From Alkalicoccus halolimnae (GTDB lineage Bacteria > Bacillota > Bacilli > Bacillales > Salisediminibacteriaceae), in NCBI RefSeq assembly GCF_008014775.2, contig NZ_CP144914.1:620001-684000 (forward strand): 64,000 nt of DNA. Reading direction: 5' to 3'. The position numbers were made by a program, and so were the translations under genes. Shown piece by piece: positions 33,009-41,317 of the stretch. The notes below the pieces were generated by a model. It was given only the letters and a program-made list of their open reading frames with translations, was not told the DNA's origin and did no database searches. Position 1 is the first letter of the stretch; each line of letters opens with the position of its first letter.

Positions 33009-33153
33009 ATATTATTGTTCTGTACGGATTTCTTTCCTTTACAAGCCGATGCTTTTCCGGGGGACTTGATATCGTCTGTATCCCGAATGGCGGGCCGGCT
33101 GCGGTGAAGTTCCGTCATTCTAAAAGGATGCATGTCAACTGCTTGTTTTGTTG

Positions 33154-33867
33154 TTAAAACGGGTTGGTTCCCCACAGGGCAGCAGTTTTAATGAACGTTC
33201 GCTGTTCGAGCTTGAGCTGGGAAACCATGTATTCGGCAAGATCTTCCGGCTGCATAAACTTATCAGGGTTTCTTTCGCCATCGCCCCGGGTCAAATCTGT
33301 TTCCACAAGGCTTGGAGTCAGGGCACTGACGCGAATATTGTTTCTGCGTACTTCCTGCATCAGGGACTCGCTTAAACCGAGCACAGCGAATTTTGAGGCG
33401 CTGTAAGCTCCGGAGCCTTCGGTGCCTTTTAAGCCGGACATCGAGGAAATATTAATAATATCCCCTTTGTTTTTTTCAATCATTCCGGGCAGTGCTGCTT
33501 TCGTAATGTGCACGATTCCCATTACATTTACGTCGAGTGCTTTTTTCCAGTCGGCTGCTGTGAGATCCATAAACTTTCCCCGGACAGCAGCACCGGCATT
33601 ATTTATGACGATATCAAATGCACCGAGTTCTGCTTCCAGCTGTTTTACTGCCTGGGTCGCTTCTTCTTCTGAAGAAACGTCCGCCGGCGCGCTGTAAAAC
33701 TCTGCCTTCATTTTCTTCAGTTCCTCTTCCACTCCCGAGAGACTTTCTTTAGACGTGGCTGTAAGTCCGAGTTTAACTCCTTCAGCTGCGAGAGCAAGGG
33801 CCGTTGCCCGTCCGATTCCCCGGCTCGCTCCTGTAATAAGTGCTTTTTTTCCTGTTAAATTCTGCAT
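33154..33867 (-). CDS. FabG-like 3-ketoacyl reductase (SDR)
   Basis: 237-aa short-chain dehydrogenase of the classical type. It has the cofactor loop TGASRGIG (residues 12-19), NNAGAAVRG near residue 88, catalytic Ser and YSASK near residue 152, and the C-terminal SLVETDLTRG. B. subtilis YoxD/YmfI-type 3-ketoacyl-ACP reductase homologues are the nearest match by eye; the true substrate is not fixed. ATG at 33867 follows AGGAAAGGATG; the in-frame extension to 33981 has no ribosome binding site. Confidence 0.85.
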   Translation of the reverse strand: MQNLTGKKALITGASRGIGRATALALAAEGVKLGLTATSKESLSGVEEELKKMKAEFYSAPADVSSEEEATQAVKQLEAELGAFDIVINNAGAAVRGKFMDLTAADWKKALDVNVMGIVHITKAALPGMIEKNKGDIINISSMSGLKGTEGSGAYSASKFAVLGLSESLMQEVRRNNIRVSALTPSLVETDLTRGDGERNPDKFMQPEDLAEYMVSQLKLEQRTFIKTAALWGTNPF

Positions 33868-34015
33868 GTTAGTTTCATCCTTTCCTGGTATCTCTTTATC
33901 TATTAACGTAATGCGGAAGAAAGAAACTTCTTTCGTGAAAATTTCTGCTTTATGTTTAAAATTTGGAGAATGAGGAAACACTCATAGTAGAATAAAAATA
34001 GGGAGTGGGGTATAT

Positions 34016-35416
34016 ATGTACTTGAAGTATTTTTACGACAATAAACTTGCACAGGCGTCTTATATGGTAGGATGCCAGAAAACCGGAGAAGCAGCGGTGA
34101 TTGATCCGTCCCGGCAGGTGGATGAATATACAGCAGCAGCTGAGGAGCAGGGATTTACTATTACAGCAGCTCTCGAAACGCATATTCATGCCGACTACGT
34201 ATCAGGAAGCCGTGAGCTTTCAAGTCGTACAGGCGCTGTTATCTATCATTCTGTTGAAGGGGCGGAAAACGGAGGATATGACTTTCCGGATGAAGAAAAA
34301 ACAAAAGGAATGAAAGAAGGCGACAAAATTGAAGTAGGCAACACGTGGATGGAGGTTCTACACACCCCGGGTCACACGCCGGAACACGTTTCCTTTCTAC
34401 TCACAGACGGCGCAAATCCGGATAAACCGATTGGCATTTTCACAGGCGATTTCGTTTTCGTAGGCGATGTCGGCCGTCCCGACCTGCTGGAAAAGTCGGT
34501 CGGGGTGAAAGATTCCGCAAAAGAAGGGGCTGAACAAATGTTTGCCTCTCTGAAAAAATTTAAACAGCTGGATGATTACCTGCAGATCTGGCCCGGACAC
34601 GGGGCTGGAAGTTCATGCGGCAAGGCACTGGGAGCTGTCCCAACATCGACTGTCGGTTATGAGAAGCTGTTTAACCCGGCTCTTCAACCTGATAAGGAAG
34701 AAGAATTTATCGATTTTCTCCTTGACGGGCAGCCGGAACCGCCATCTTATTTCGGGAAAATGAAAGAAATTAACGTGGGACGTGTACCGCTTCTCTCAAG
34801 CATTGAACAGCCGGTACGCTACTCGTACAATGCCGGACAGATTGAAAAGCTGGCTGAAGATAAGAATGTCATGGTTGTTGATACACGGAGTCCTGCTGCC
34901 TATGCGGGTGGAAGCGCAGAAGGAACAGTGAATATTGCTTTGGAGGGGCCTTTCCTCGAGTGGATGGGCTGGCTCGCTGATTATGAAGCAGACCTCTATT
35001 TTATTACCGAAGAAAAAGATCAGCAGGACATTCTCCAGGCGCTTGCAAAAATCGGACTGGATAATGTTAAAGGATTTTTCTCTCCAAAAACATTGAAAGG
35101 AAGCGGACTCCGCACCTATGAAAATGTTTCTGCGTCCGACTTGAGCGAAAAGGACAGCATTCAGGTTGCTGACGTTCGTTTTGACGATGAATGGAAAACG
35201 GCGCACATTCCTGGAGCTGTACACATTAAATTGAACGAGCTTCAGAAAAAAGGTGAGAAAAAACTTTCTAAAGATAAACCGGTCGCTGTTCACTGCGAAA
35301 CCGGAGTGCGGTCCGCTATCGCTGCAAGTATTCTGCTGAACCAGGGCTTTGACGTGAAAAACCTGCAGCACGGGTTTCAGGAGTGGAAAAAAGCTGAACT
35401 CGCTGTAACGTCATAA
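34016..35416 (+). CDS. CstB-like persulfide dioxygenase-rhodanese
   Basis: 466 aa in three parts. A metallo-beta-lactamase-fold persulfide dioxygenase domain (about 1-245) has ligand segments THIHADYVSG (residues 55-64), TPGHTPEH near 118 and WPGHGAGSSCG near 197. A rhodanese-like domain (about 260-355) lacks a catalytic Cys. A second rhodanese domain has the active loop HCETGVRSA, Cys at about 425. This MBL, pseudo-rhodanese, rhodanese order is that of Staphylococcus CstB, which turns cysteine or CoA persulfides into thiosulfate for sulfide detoxification. No CstR-type regulator is adjacent. GGGAGTGGGG precedes the ATG. It is divergent from the SDR and single-gene with its own terminator. 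Confidence 0.88.
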   Translation: MYLKYFYDNKLAQASYMVGCQKTGEAAVIDPSRQVDEYTAAAEEQGFTITAALETHIHADYVSGSRELSSRTGAVIYHSVEGAENGGYDFPDEEKTKGMKEGDKIEVGNTWMEVLHTPGHTPEHVSFLLTDGANPDKPIGIFTGDFVFVGDVGRPDLLEKSVGVKDSAKEGAEQMFASLKKFKQLDDYLQIWPGHGAGSSCGKALGAVPTSTVGYEKLFNPALQPDKEEEFIDFLLDGQPEPPSYFGKMKEINVGRVPLLSSIEQPVRYSYNAGQIEKLAEDKNVMVVDTRSPAAYAGGSAEGTVNIALEGPFLEWMGWLADYEADLYFITEEKDQQDILQALAKIGLDNVKGFFSPKTLKGSGLRTYENVSASDLSEKDSIQVADVRFDDEWKTAHIPGAVHIKLNELQKKGEKKLSKDKPVAVHCETGVRSAIAASILLNQGFDVKNLQHGFQEWKKAELAVTS

Positions 35417-35430
35417 TGAACGAAAAAAGA

Positions 35431-35468
35431 AAACTCCCCGGGAATAAGCGTTACCCGGGGAGTTTTTT
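35431..35468. terminator. Bidirectional terminator
   Basis: AAACTCCCCGGG/CCCGGGGAGTTT around an 11-nt loop with T run. It overlaps the stop region of the minus-strand small membrane gene and serves the convergent cstB-like gene. Confidence 0.85.
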
Positions 35469-35773
35469 TATAATACGATAATAAAGCTGGCTATAATGCT
35501 CACAATAACGATCAGACAGGAGGCGGCAAAAGTAGCGCTGACCGGCAGCTGTTTTTCCTGCTGCTTCGGTATGTAATTTCCGAAAGAAGCAGTAGCCGTA
35601 TATCCTTCACGGAGCTGGTTAAAGCCTGGTCCGCTGTAGCTGAAAAAGGCTGTAAGCACTCCGCCGACGAGCATGACGTTGACGAGTGAAATATTAAAGA
35701 AAAAAGCAATTCCCATCAGCACAGCCATCAGTACAGCTCCGCGTATTAATACATGAACGAGGAATTGGGTCAT
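35468..35773 (-). CDS. Small membrane protein of unknown function
   Basis: 101 aa with three hydrophobic segments (about residues 8-26, 30-46 and 80-100) and a short soluble loop (NQLREGYTATASFGNYIPKQ). No known family recognised; the size is typical of small Bacillaceae membrane proteins with DUF annotations. AAAGGATGATG precedes the ATG. Its promoter must be very close to, or within, the repeat element that begins 21 nt upstream (35795). Confidence 0.55.
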   Translation of the reverse strand: MTQFLVHVLIRGAVLMAVLMGIAFFFNISLVNVMLVGGVLTAFFSYSGPGFNQLREGYTATASFGNYIPKQQEKQLPVSATFAASCLIVIVSIIASFIIVL

Positions 35774-35794
35774 CGTGTCATCATCCTTTTCTGT

Positions 35795-36122
35795 AGGCTG
35801 CCTTGCAAAATAAAGTAGATAAGTGATAAACAGTCGCTTTCGTTTCCATGGGGACGCTTTCCGGGCGGGCCGGCTTCAGCTGACCCCGTCCTCCCTGCGG
35901 TCGTACGGGATGGATTTTCAGCTCGTCCTCCATCGCTCCGCAGTCGTCCCATGTCCACTCCAGCTTACAGTAAAAATCAAAGAAAAGGAGATCTGTCCCT
36001 AATTAAGAAGACCTTTGCTGGATATCATTGATTCTACCTATATAGAGAGGAGATCCATTCCTATAGAAGGACTCTTTCATGCCTCATGGCGCAGGGATTT
36101 TGCATGAATGTCTCTGTTAAAG
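35795..36122 (+). repeat. Non-coding repeat with full stem-loop core
   Basis: Left end AGGCTGCCTTGCAAAATAAA; core TTTCCATGGGGACGCTTTCC, GGGCCGGCTTCAGCTGACC, GATGGATTTTCAGCTCGTCC, GTCGTCCCATGTCCACTCC; right end GTCTCTGTTAAAG at 36112-36122. It aligns with 15590-15906 throughout, including the outer part CATGCCTCATGGCGCAGGG. Confidence 0.72.
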
Positions 36123-36304
36123 CTCCGGATTTTTAAGCGAAAAAGGGGGCTTGGCTTTTCGGCATACGATGACAGAAGATAACTTCACTTAAAAAGCTGG
36201 TGGATCATGCTTAAATAATAGAAGTTTTAAGGGTGAAATCAGCTTTTTTGTTAGATATAAAATATTTTAACCAAACGTGTGTAAGAACCCTGACTTTAAC
36301 AGAG
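36112..36304. repeat. 193-bp element with 11-bp perfect terminal inverted repeats
   Basis: CTCTGTTAAAG (36112-36122) and CTTTAACAGAG (36294-36304) are exact inverted repeats. The interior contains AAAAAGGGGGCTTGGCTTTT and TGTAAGAACCCTGAC, both also present around 15896-16070. The left terminus is shared with the preceding element. Confidence 0.65.
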
Positions 36305-36454
36305 CTTTTCAGTAAGTCTACTTTTTTATACGTGCCGCCTGTAAAAATGTTTCTTAATTGAATGAATTTCATAATATACTTTTTAAGTTTTTTACAAACA
36401 TTTCATCAAATAATAATATGAATATTCGTATATCAAGTCGGATGATTGAAACGA

Positions 36455-36561
36455 CAGACGGTGACTCCGGCGGGATGAAGCGAAGTCTGAAAATCCATTC
36501 TTCCTGTGTGAAGCACTGGAAGAATTAGTTGAAGACGAGCCCCGCGGAAAGCGTCCGTCTG
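36455..36561 (-). repeat. Stem-loop core of the CAGACGG type
   Basis: Bounded by CAGACGG and CCGTCTG. On the minus strand it reads CAGACGGACGCTTTCCGCGG, GGCTCGTCTTCAACTAATTC, GAATGGATTTTCAGACTTCG and CCGGAGTCACCGTCTG. It is the same block order as the larger elements with different outer stems. The adjoining short ORF at 36663-36851 is not supported. Confidence 0.65.
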
Positions 36562-36932
36562 AAGTGGGAAATCATTCACAAAGTTCGGAAATACCTTTCT
36601 GACAGAGACTTATGAAATGGATTCAATTATAAACCGCCTTCAATTTTCGTTCTGCGAAGGGCTTGAAGGAGGTAAGGCAGAGTGGAGGGGCGTACGTTTC
36701 TTTTAATGCAGCGGGTGGTTCTGTTCATTCAGACATAAGTTCTTTTATTTCAGAAGAAAGTTCTTTTATGTCCCCCGGTTCTGTTAATTACAGCGGATCT
36801 TCTTGTAATCTGCGCTTCGGTTCTCTTCATTCCCTGCACTTCCGATTTTAAACGAATAACAAAACGGAGCCCGGGATCAGAAAGCCTCGTTTGTCCGCTG
36901 GAACCATCCTTACACGGGTAGAAACATATAAA

Positions 36933-36986
36933 TTGACAGAAGAAAACAGATAAGATAAAGTAATATTATCTCGAATTCGAGATAAT
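36933..36986 (+). promoter_or_regulatory. Promoter with MhqR-type operator
   Basis: TTGACA (36933-36938), 17-nt spacer, TAAAGT (36956-36961) form a SigA-type promoter. A perfect 22-bp palindrome (36965-36986) with half-site ATTATCTCGAA covers the start point. The half-site ATCTCGAA/TTCGAGAT is that reported for the MarR-type quinone sensor MhqR of B. subtilis, whose targets include mhqO. The next gene downstream encodes an MhqO-like protein. Confidence 0.65.
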
Positions 36987-37034
36987 TTGCATTCCAGGTT
37001 ATTTCGAATGCACAGAATTATCATTTTAACTTAA

Positions 37035-37389
37035 GGCTTTGTTAAAGCATTCTGTTGTTGATATATATAAGAAAACTTCGCTTCAACTGGCCTGCCGTGG
37101 AGGAGATTTCCGGGTAGGGCTGTGTCCTGCGGGATCTTCCAATCTCCTTCTTCCACGGGTATGTTTCCGCTTCGTTTTGATTTTCCAATACAGAAAGCCT
37201 GCTGGTTGGATTAAGAAGATATCAAGGTAAAAACCAGTGCTAAGGTGATTTTTCAAGACGCCTGCGGAAAAAGAAAGCGGGAAGATCCTCCCGGACGCAA
37301 GGGAGGGAGAGCTGAAGGCTTTCTCCGCGGCAAGCGAAGAAAAAAGAGCCGCAGGCACTCCGAAAACAACAAGGAGCTTTAACAGAGCC
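37035..37389 (+). repeat. 355-bp element between the MhqR-type promoter and mhqO
   Basis: Inverted termini GGCTTTGTTAAAGC and (reverse complement of the right end) GGCTCTGTTAAAGC, both followed by TGTTGTT after a few bases. The interior shares CGGGAAGATCCTCCCGGACG and the TTTCCGCTTCGTTTTGATTT block with 15896-16256. No transposase is present; it would lie in the 5' untranslated region of mhqO. Confidence 0.65.
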
Positions 37390-37423
37390 TAATTTAAAAA
37401 CTAATCTACAGGAGGCACCATTA

Positions 37424-38407
37424 ATGGAAGGATTAAAAGGACTTCACCATGTCACGGCCATTACGAGCAGCGCTGAAAAAAACTATGAATTTTTCACGTA
37501 TGTACTCGGAATGAGACTTGTTAAAAAGACCGTAAACCAGGATGATATTCAGACGTATCACCTGTTTTTTGCAGATGATAAAGGGAGCGCGGGCACGGAT
37601 ATGACGTTTTTTGATTTTCCGGGTATCCCAAAAGGTTCCCACGGCACGAATGAACTTTATAAAACAGGCTTCCGCGTACCCGGCGATGAAGCCATTGAGT
37701 ACTGGGAGAAGCGCTTTAACCGGCTGGATGTTAAACATACGGGTGTGAAAGAAGTTTTTGGAAAGAAAACTCTCAGCTTCAGCGATTTTGATGAGCAGCA
37801 GTATATGCTCGTTTCGGATGAATACAATAAAGGGGTACCTGCAGGCATTCCATGGCAGGATGGACCGATCCCGCTTGAATATGCGATTACGGGACTCGGA
37901 CCGATGCATATACGCATTGAGCCGTTTGAGGGGTTTAAAGAAGTTTTGGAGAAAGCATTTGAATTTAAGGAAATTGATTCAGAAGGATCGCTTCACTTAT
38001 TTGAAGTCGGAGAAGGCGGAAACGGCGGGCAGCTTTTTGTGGAGAAAAGCACGGTGCTCCAGCCCGCTCAGCAGGGCTATGGGACCGTTCACCATATGGC
38101 TTTCCGCGTAGCGGACAAACAGGTGCTGGATCAGTGGATAGACCGGCTGCACGGGTTAGGATTTCAGACGTCGGGGTTTGTTGACCGCTTTTATTTCAAA
38201 TCTCTTTACACGCGTGTCGCTCCCCAGATTCTGTTTGAACTTGCTACAGACGGACCGGGATTTATGGAAGATGAGCCTTACGAAACGCTCGGCGAAAAGT
38301 TATCGCTTCCTCCGATGCTCGAGCCGCGCCGGGAGCAGATTGAAAATTACGTCCGCCCGATTGATACATTGAGAAGTACAAAAACGTTTGAGAAAGAATA
38401 CGAATAA
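37424..38407 (+). CDS. mhqO: Ring-cleaving dioxygenase, MhqO/MhqA family (glyoxalase fold)
   Basis: 327-aa vicinal-oxygen-chelate protein with two domains: GLHHVTAITSSAEKNYEFF (residues 4-22) opens the first, and YGTVHHMAFRVADKQVLDQW near residue 218 opens the second. His and Glu metal ligands (LHHVTA, VHHMAF, ILFELATDGPGF) are present. B. subtilis MhqA, MhqE and MhqO are of this type and confer resistance to hydroquinones by ring cleavage under control of MhqR. An MhqR-type operator lies 440 nt upstream, on the far side of a repeat element. AGGAGG precedes the ATG. No mhqN, mhqP or mhqR gene is adjacent. Confidence 0.85.
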   Translation: MEGLKGLHHVTAITSSAEKNYEFFTYVLGMRLVKKTVNQDDIQTYHLFFADDKGSAGTDMTFFDFPGIPKGSHGTNELYKTGFRVPGDEAIEYWEKRFNRLDVKHTGVKEVFGKKTLSFSDFDEQQYMLVSDEYNKGVPAGIPWQDGPIPLEYAITGLGPMHIRIEPFEGFKEVLEKAFEFKEIDSEGSLHLFEVGEGGNGGQLFVEKSTVLQPAQQGYGTVHHMAFRVADKQVLDQWIDRLHGLGFQTSGFVDRFYFKSLYTRVAPQILFELATDGPGFMEDEPYETLGEKLSLPPMLEPRREQIENYVRPIDTLRSTKTFEKEYE

Positions 38408-38541
38408 AAGTCATTGTCTCCCGGTACTTTGTGCTGCGGAGACATTTTTTTCTGAAACAAAGGAAATAGTGAAACTTTCTAGTTTGAATTGCGTACTTCA
38501 TGTATAATGAATATGGATATACTATATTTGGAGGCAGAAAA

Positions 38542-39459
38542 ATGGGAAAAAGAGTTTTATTATTTATTTTAACGAACATCCTCGTTATAACAACCATCAT
38601 CGTTGCCTGGACGCTGATTGTTAGCTTTACCGGCGTCAGCGGATCTTTTGAAACAGGCGGCGGCGGTCTCGGAATCAATTATGTGTCACTTGGTATCTTT
38701 AGTCTGCTGGTCGGTTTTGTCGGATCCTTTATGTCACTGGCCATGTCCAGATGGATAGCCAAAAAGATGATGAAGATAAAAGTACTGGATCCTGATGGAA
38801 ACCTTTCCCGTCAGGAAAAAGAAGTGGTCGAAAAGGTCCACCGCTTTTCCAGAGCTGCAGGGCTTATGCATATGCCGGAAGTCGGTATCTATCAGTCCTC
38901 AGAGGTCAACGCTTTTGCTACTGGTCCTTCGAAGAAACGCTCACTCGTAGCTGTTTCCCACGGGCTTCTGCAGTCGATGGATGACAATGCTGTTGAAGGT
39001 GTTATTGCCCACGAAGTAGCGCACGTTGCTAATGGAGACATGGTGACAATGACGCTCCTGCAGGGTATTGTGAACACGTTTGTTGTGTTTTTCTCACGGA
39101 TTGCTGCGATTCTCGTGTCCAGGCTTGTACGTCCGGAGCTTGAATTCATCGTCCGATTCGGAGCAATTATTATTTTCCAGATTCTCTTTTCCATTCTTGG
39201 AAGTATCGTCGTCATGGCGTACTCCAGGTACCGCGAATTCCATGCGGACCGGGGTGGAGCGGATCTGGCCGGAAAAGATAAGATGGCCCACGCTCTCCGT
39301 TCCCTGAAAGCTCACGTTGAACGGGCGAACGTCAAAGACAACCGCACCGATGATTCTGCAGTACAGACGATGAAAATCAACGGAAAACTCGGAGTGGCAA
39401 AGCTTTTCTCCTCCCACCCGGACCTTGATGAAAGAATTGCACGACTGGAAGAAAGATAA
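38542..39459 (+). CDS. htpX: Protease HtpX (M48 membrane metallopeptidase)
   Basis: 305-aa membrane zinc protease that degrades damaged membrane proteins. Two N-terminal membrane segments (about 5-27 and 40-65) precede the catalytic domain with HEVAH near residue 157 and two further hydrophobic stretches. The third zinc ligand lies in [15 protein letters not shown]. The C-terminus [16 protein letters not shown] is the HtpX hallmark. ATG at 38542 follows TTTGGAGGC; the upstream in-frame ATG at 38500 lies in the promoter region (TATAAT at about 38502). Stress regulation is likely by analogy but no operator was identified. Confidence 0.93.
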   Translation: MGKRVLLFILTNILVITTIIVAWTLIVSFTGVSGSFETGGGGLGINYVSLGIFSLLVGFVGSFMSLAMSRWIAKKMMKIKVLDPDGNLSRQEKEVVEKVHRFSRAAGLMHMPEVGIYQSSEVNAFATGPSKKRSLVAVSHGLLQSMDDNAVEGVIAHEVAHVANGDMVTMTLLQGIVNTFVVFFSRIAAILVSRLVRPELEFIVRFGAIIIFQILFSILGSIVVMAYSRYREFHADRGGADLAGKDKMAHALRSLKAHVERANVKDNRTDDSAVQTMKINGKLGVAKLFSSHPDLDERIARLEER

Positions 39460-39460
39460 T

Positions 39461-39503
39461 AAAAAGACCAGCTGGATGTTTTTAATCCAGCTGGTCTTTT
39501 TTT
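39461..39503 (+). terminator. Terminator after htpX
   Basis: GACCAGCTGGAT/ATCCAGCTGGTC with flanking A and T runs (TTTTTTT). A repeat fragment starts about 25 nt behind it. Confidence 0.9.
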
Positions 39504-39527
39504 ATGGCTGTTTTGAAAATAGAACAT

Positions 39528-39632
39528 CTATATATGTTGAACTTCTTAAATCGTTTCCGCTTCTGTAACCAGCCGCTTTCGGTCCCATGGAAACGAAAGC
39601 CCGCGTTTATCTACTTGATTTTAAAGGCAGCT
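39528..39632 (+). repeat. Truncated repeat (about 105 bp)
   Basis: Starts CTATATATGTTGAACTTCTT like copy 1 at 10719, contains CGCTTCTGTAACCAGCCGC, then jumps to the inverted left end of another member (CCATGGAAACGAAAGC and GATTTTAAAGGCAGC). The middle core is absent. Confidence 0.6.
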
Positions 39633-39650
39633 TAAAGAAAACATCGCTAC

Positions 39651-41294
39651 TCAGCCTCTGCGCATAGTAGGAGGAATTTCGTCTGGATCGACTATTACTT
39701 CGACGACAAACGGGTGATGCAGAGGGAACACTTTTGACAGAGCTTTTTCGAGTTCTTCCTCCGTACGGCACGTGACTGACTCTGCTCCGAGCGAAGAAGC
39801 AAAGCCTGCCACATCAAGAGGGGTGTGATATTTCGTACCGACGGATTTGCCGATATGTACTTTCATACCTTTATCGACCATATCAAGTGCCTGGTTATTC
39901 ATCACAATAAACAGAACCGGAGCATTGGATTCGACTGCGGTAGCTACTTCTGTCCCGTGCATGAACATACATCCGTCTCCGGTAAGGCAGGCGATGGGTT
40001 CTTCGGGGGCTGCCAGCTTTGCACCTACAGCATATCCGATCCCGTGACCCATGGCGCCGAATACATCATCAAAGTAAAAGCCGCACGACTGTTTAATGTC
40101 ATAATGCTTAATAGCATAAAAAGTGTGGCTCCCGTCATCGCCAAAAAGCGTAGTGTTCGGCGGGAGGGAACGGTTAATAGTTTTTACAGCCGCAACGGAA
40201 GAAAGATAACCGGAGCCGTTTTCTGTCTCCTGTTCGTCCACCGCCGCCGCCTGCTCTCCTGACAGTACATAGGAAGGAGCATCTGTCAGTTTTCCCGGCG
40301 GAAGCGCCTGGAGGAGGTGGTTGAGATTTGCCTTTAAGTCTCCTGTGACAGCGGTCGTTTTCACGTTCATTGCTCTGCCGATAAAAGTGGGATCGGCATC
40401 GAAGTGAATAATCTGCTCAGGAAAATGTTCCGGTTTCCAGCCGGCTGTGCTCATGTCACTTAATTTCGAGCCGCAGACGATCAGAGTGTCGATACCGCTC
40501 TCCACGTATTCACTGGCAGCGTCTGTGCCTCCAAGTCCATAAGCGCCTAAAGACAGAGGATGTTTGGACAGAAAAGTTCCTTTACCTCCCGGGGTTGTTG
40601 CCACAGGAAGCTGAAAAGCTTCCGCAAACTGTTCAATTTCTTTATAGGCCCCGGAGGAATGCACTCCTTTTCCGAGCAGGAGAAGGGGACGTTCCGCCCG
40701 GCTGATCAGAGTCTCCACTTCAGGAAGCTTTGTGGAGATGACATGATCCGGCTCAGGGATGTCGATTGAAAAAGGTTCTGCATCAGCCAGAAGCACATCG
40801 GCAGGAATGGAGAGATGCACCGGTCCTTTAACGCCTGAAAAAGCTTCTCTTAAAGCATGCTGAAGGATCGGCTTGACAAGGTCGGCACGGTCAATTCTTC
40901 CGCTGTATTTCGTCACAGAAGAAAACATAGCGGTGACATCGGTGCCAAACGATGTTGAATCCTGGCCTATAGGCATGCCGAGCGATTGAATTGAAGGATG
41001 TCCCGTAAAGATAATCATAGGAATATGGGAAGCTTTTGCCTGGGCAGCCGCAGTCATCAGATTGGTTGCACCCGGGCCGGAAGTGCCGACAGCTATACCT
41101 ATCCGGCGGGACATGAGCGAATATCCGGCTGCTTCATATCCAGCTGCCCCTTCATGCTTACTCAACACGAAAGACACACCTGCATTATCTGCAGCTACTA
41201 TTAACGGAACAACAGCTCTGCCGGGAATGCCAAACATATGGGTGACTCCCCATGTACGGAACTGTTCTGCTAAAATTGATGCTATCGTTTTCAC
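39651..41294 (-). CDS. Thiamine-diphosphate-dependent enzyme (acetolactate synthase-like)
   Basis: 547-aa ThDP enzyme of the acetolactate synthase / benzoylformate decarboxylase superfamily. The N-terminal pyrimidine-binding domain has the catalytic Glu in VLSKHEGAAGYEAAGY (near residue 48) and GTSGPGATNLMTAAAQA. The C-terminal PP domain has the GDG...NN cofactor motif as TGDGCMFMHGTEVATAVES and IVMNN. The central domain has TTPGGKGTFLSKHPLSLG. It lacks a clear match to IlvB (no ilvN nearby) or AlsS (no alsD), so the substrate is open; 2-oxo acid decarboxylation or ligation is likely. Transcribed with or after the downstream-named c-di-GMP gene, 23 nt from it. Confidence 0.82.
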   Translation of the reverse strand: MKTIASILAEQFRTWGVTHMFGIPGRAVVPLIVAADNAGVSFVLSKHEGAAGYEAAGYSLMSRRIGIAVGTSGPGATNLMTAAAQAKASHIPMIIFTGHPSIQSLGMPIGQDSTSFGTDVTAMFSSVTKYSGRIDRADLVKPILQHALREAFSGVKGPVHLSIPADVLLADAEPFSIDIPEPDHVISTKLPEVETLISRAERPLLLLGKGVHSSGAYKEIEQFAEAFQLPVATTPGGKGTFLSKHPLSLGAYGLGGTDAASEYVESGIDTLIVCGSKLSDMSTAGWKPEHFPEQIIHFDADPTFIGRAMNVKTTAVTGDLKANLNHLLQALPPGKLTDAPSYVLSGEQAAAVDEQETENGSGYLSSVAAVKTINRSLPPNTTLFGDDGSHTFYAIKHYDIKQSCGFYFDDVFGAMGHGIGYAVGAKLAAPEEPIACLTGDGCMFMHGTEVATAVESNAPVLFIVMNNQALDMVDKGMKVHIGKSVGTKYHTPLDVAGFASSLGAESVTCRTEEELEKALSKVFPLHHPFVVEVIVDPDEIPPTMRRG

Positions 41295-41317
41295 TTAACT
41301 TCAACCCCTTATAATAA

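Noticed and set aside
36663..36851. 62-codon Ser-rich ORF
   Set aside because: Although GGAGGTAAGG is near its start, the product is low-complexity, lies between repeats and has no recognisable domain.
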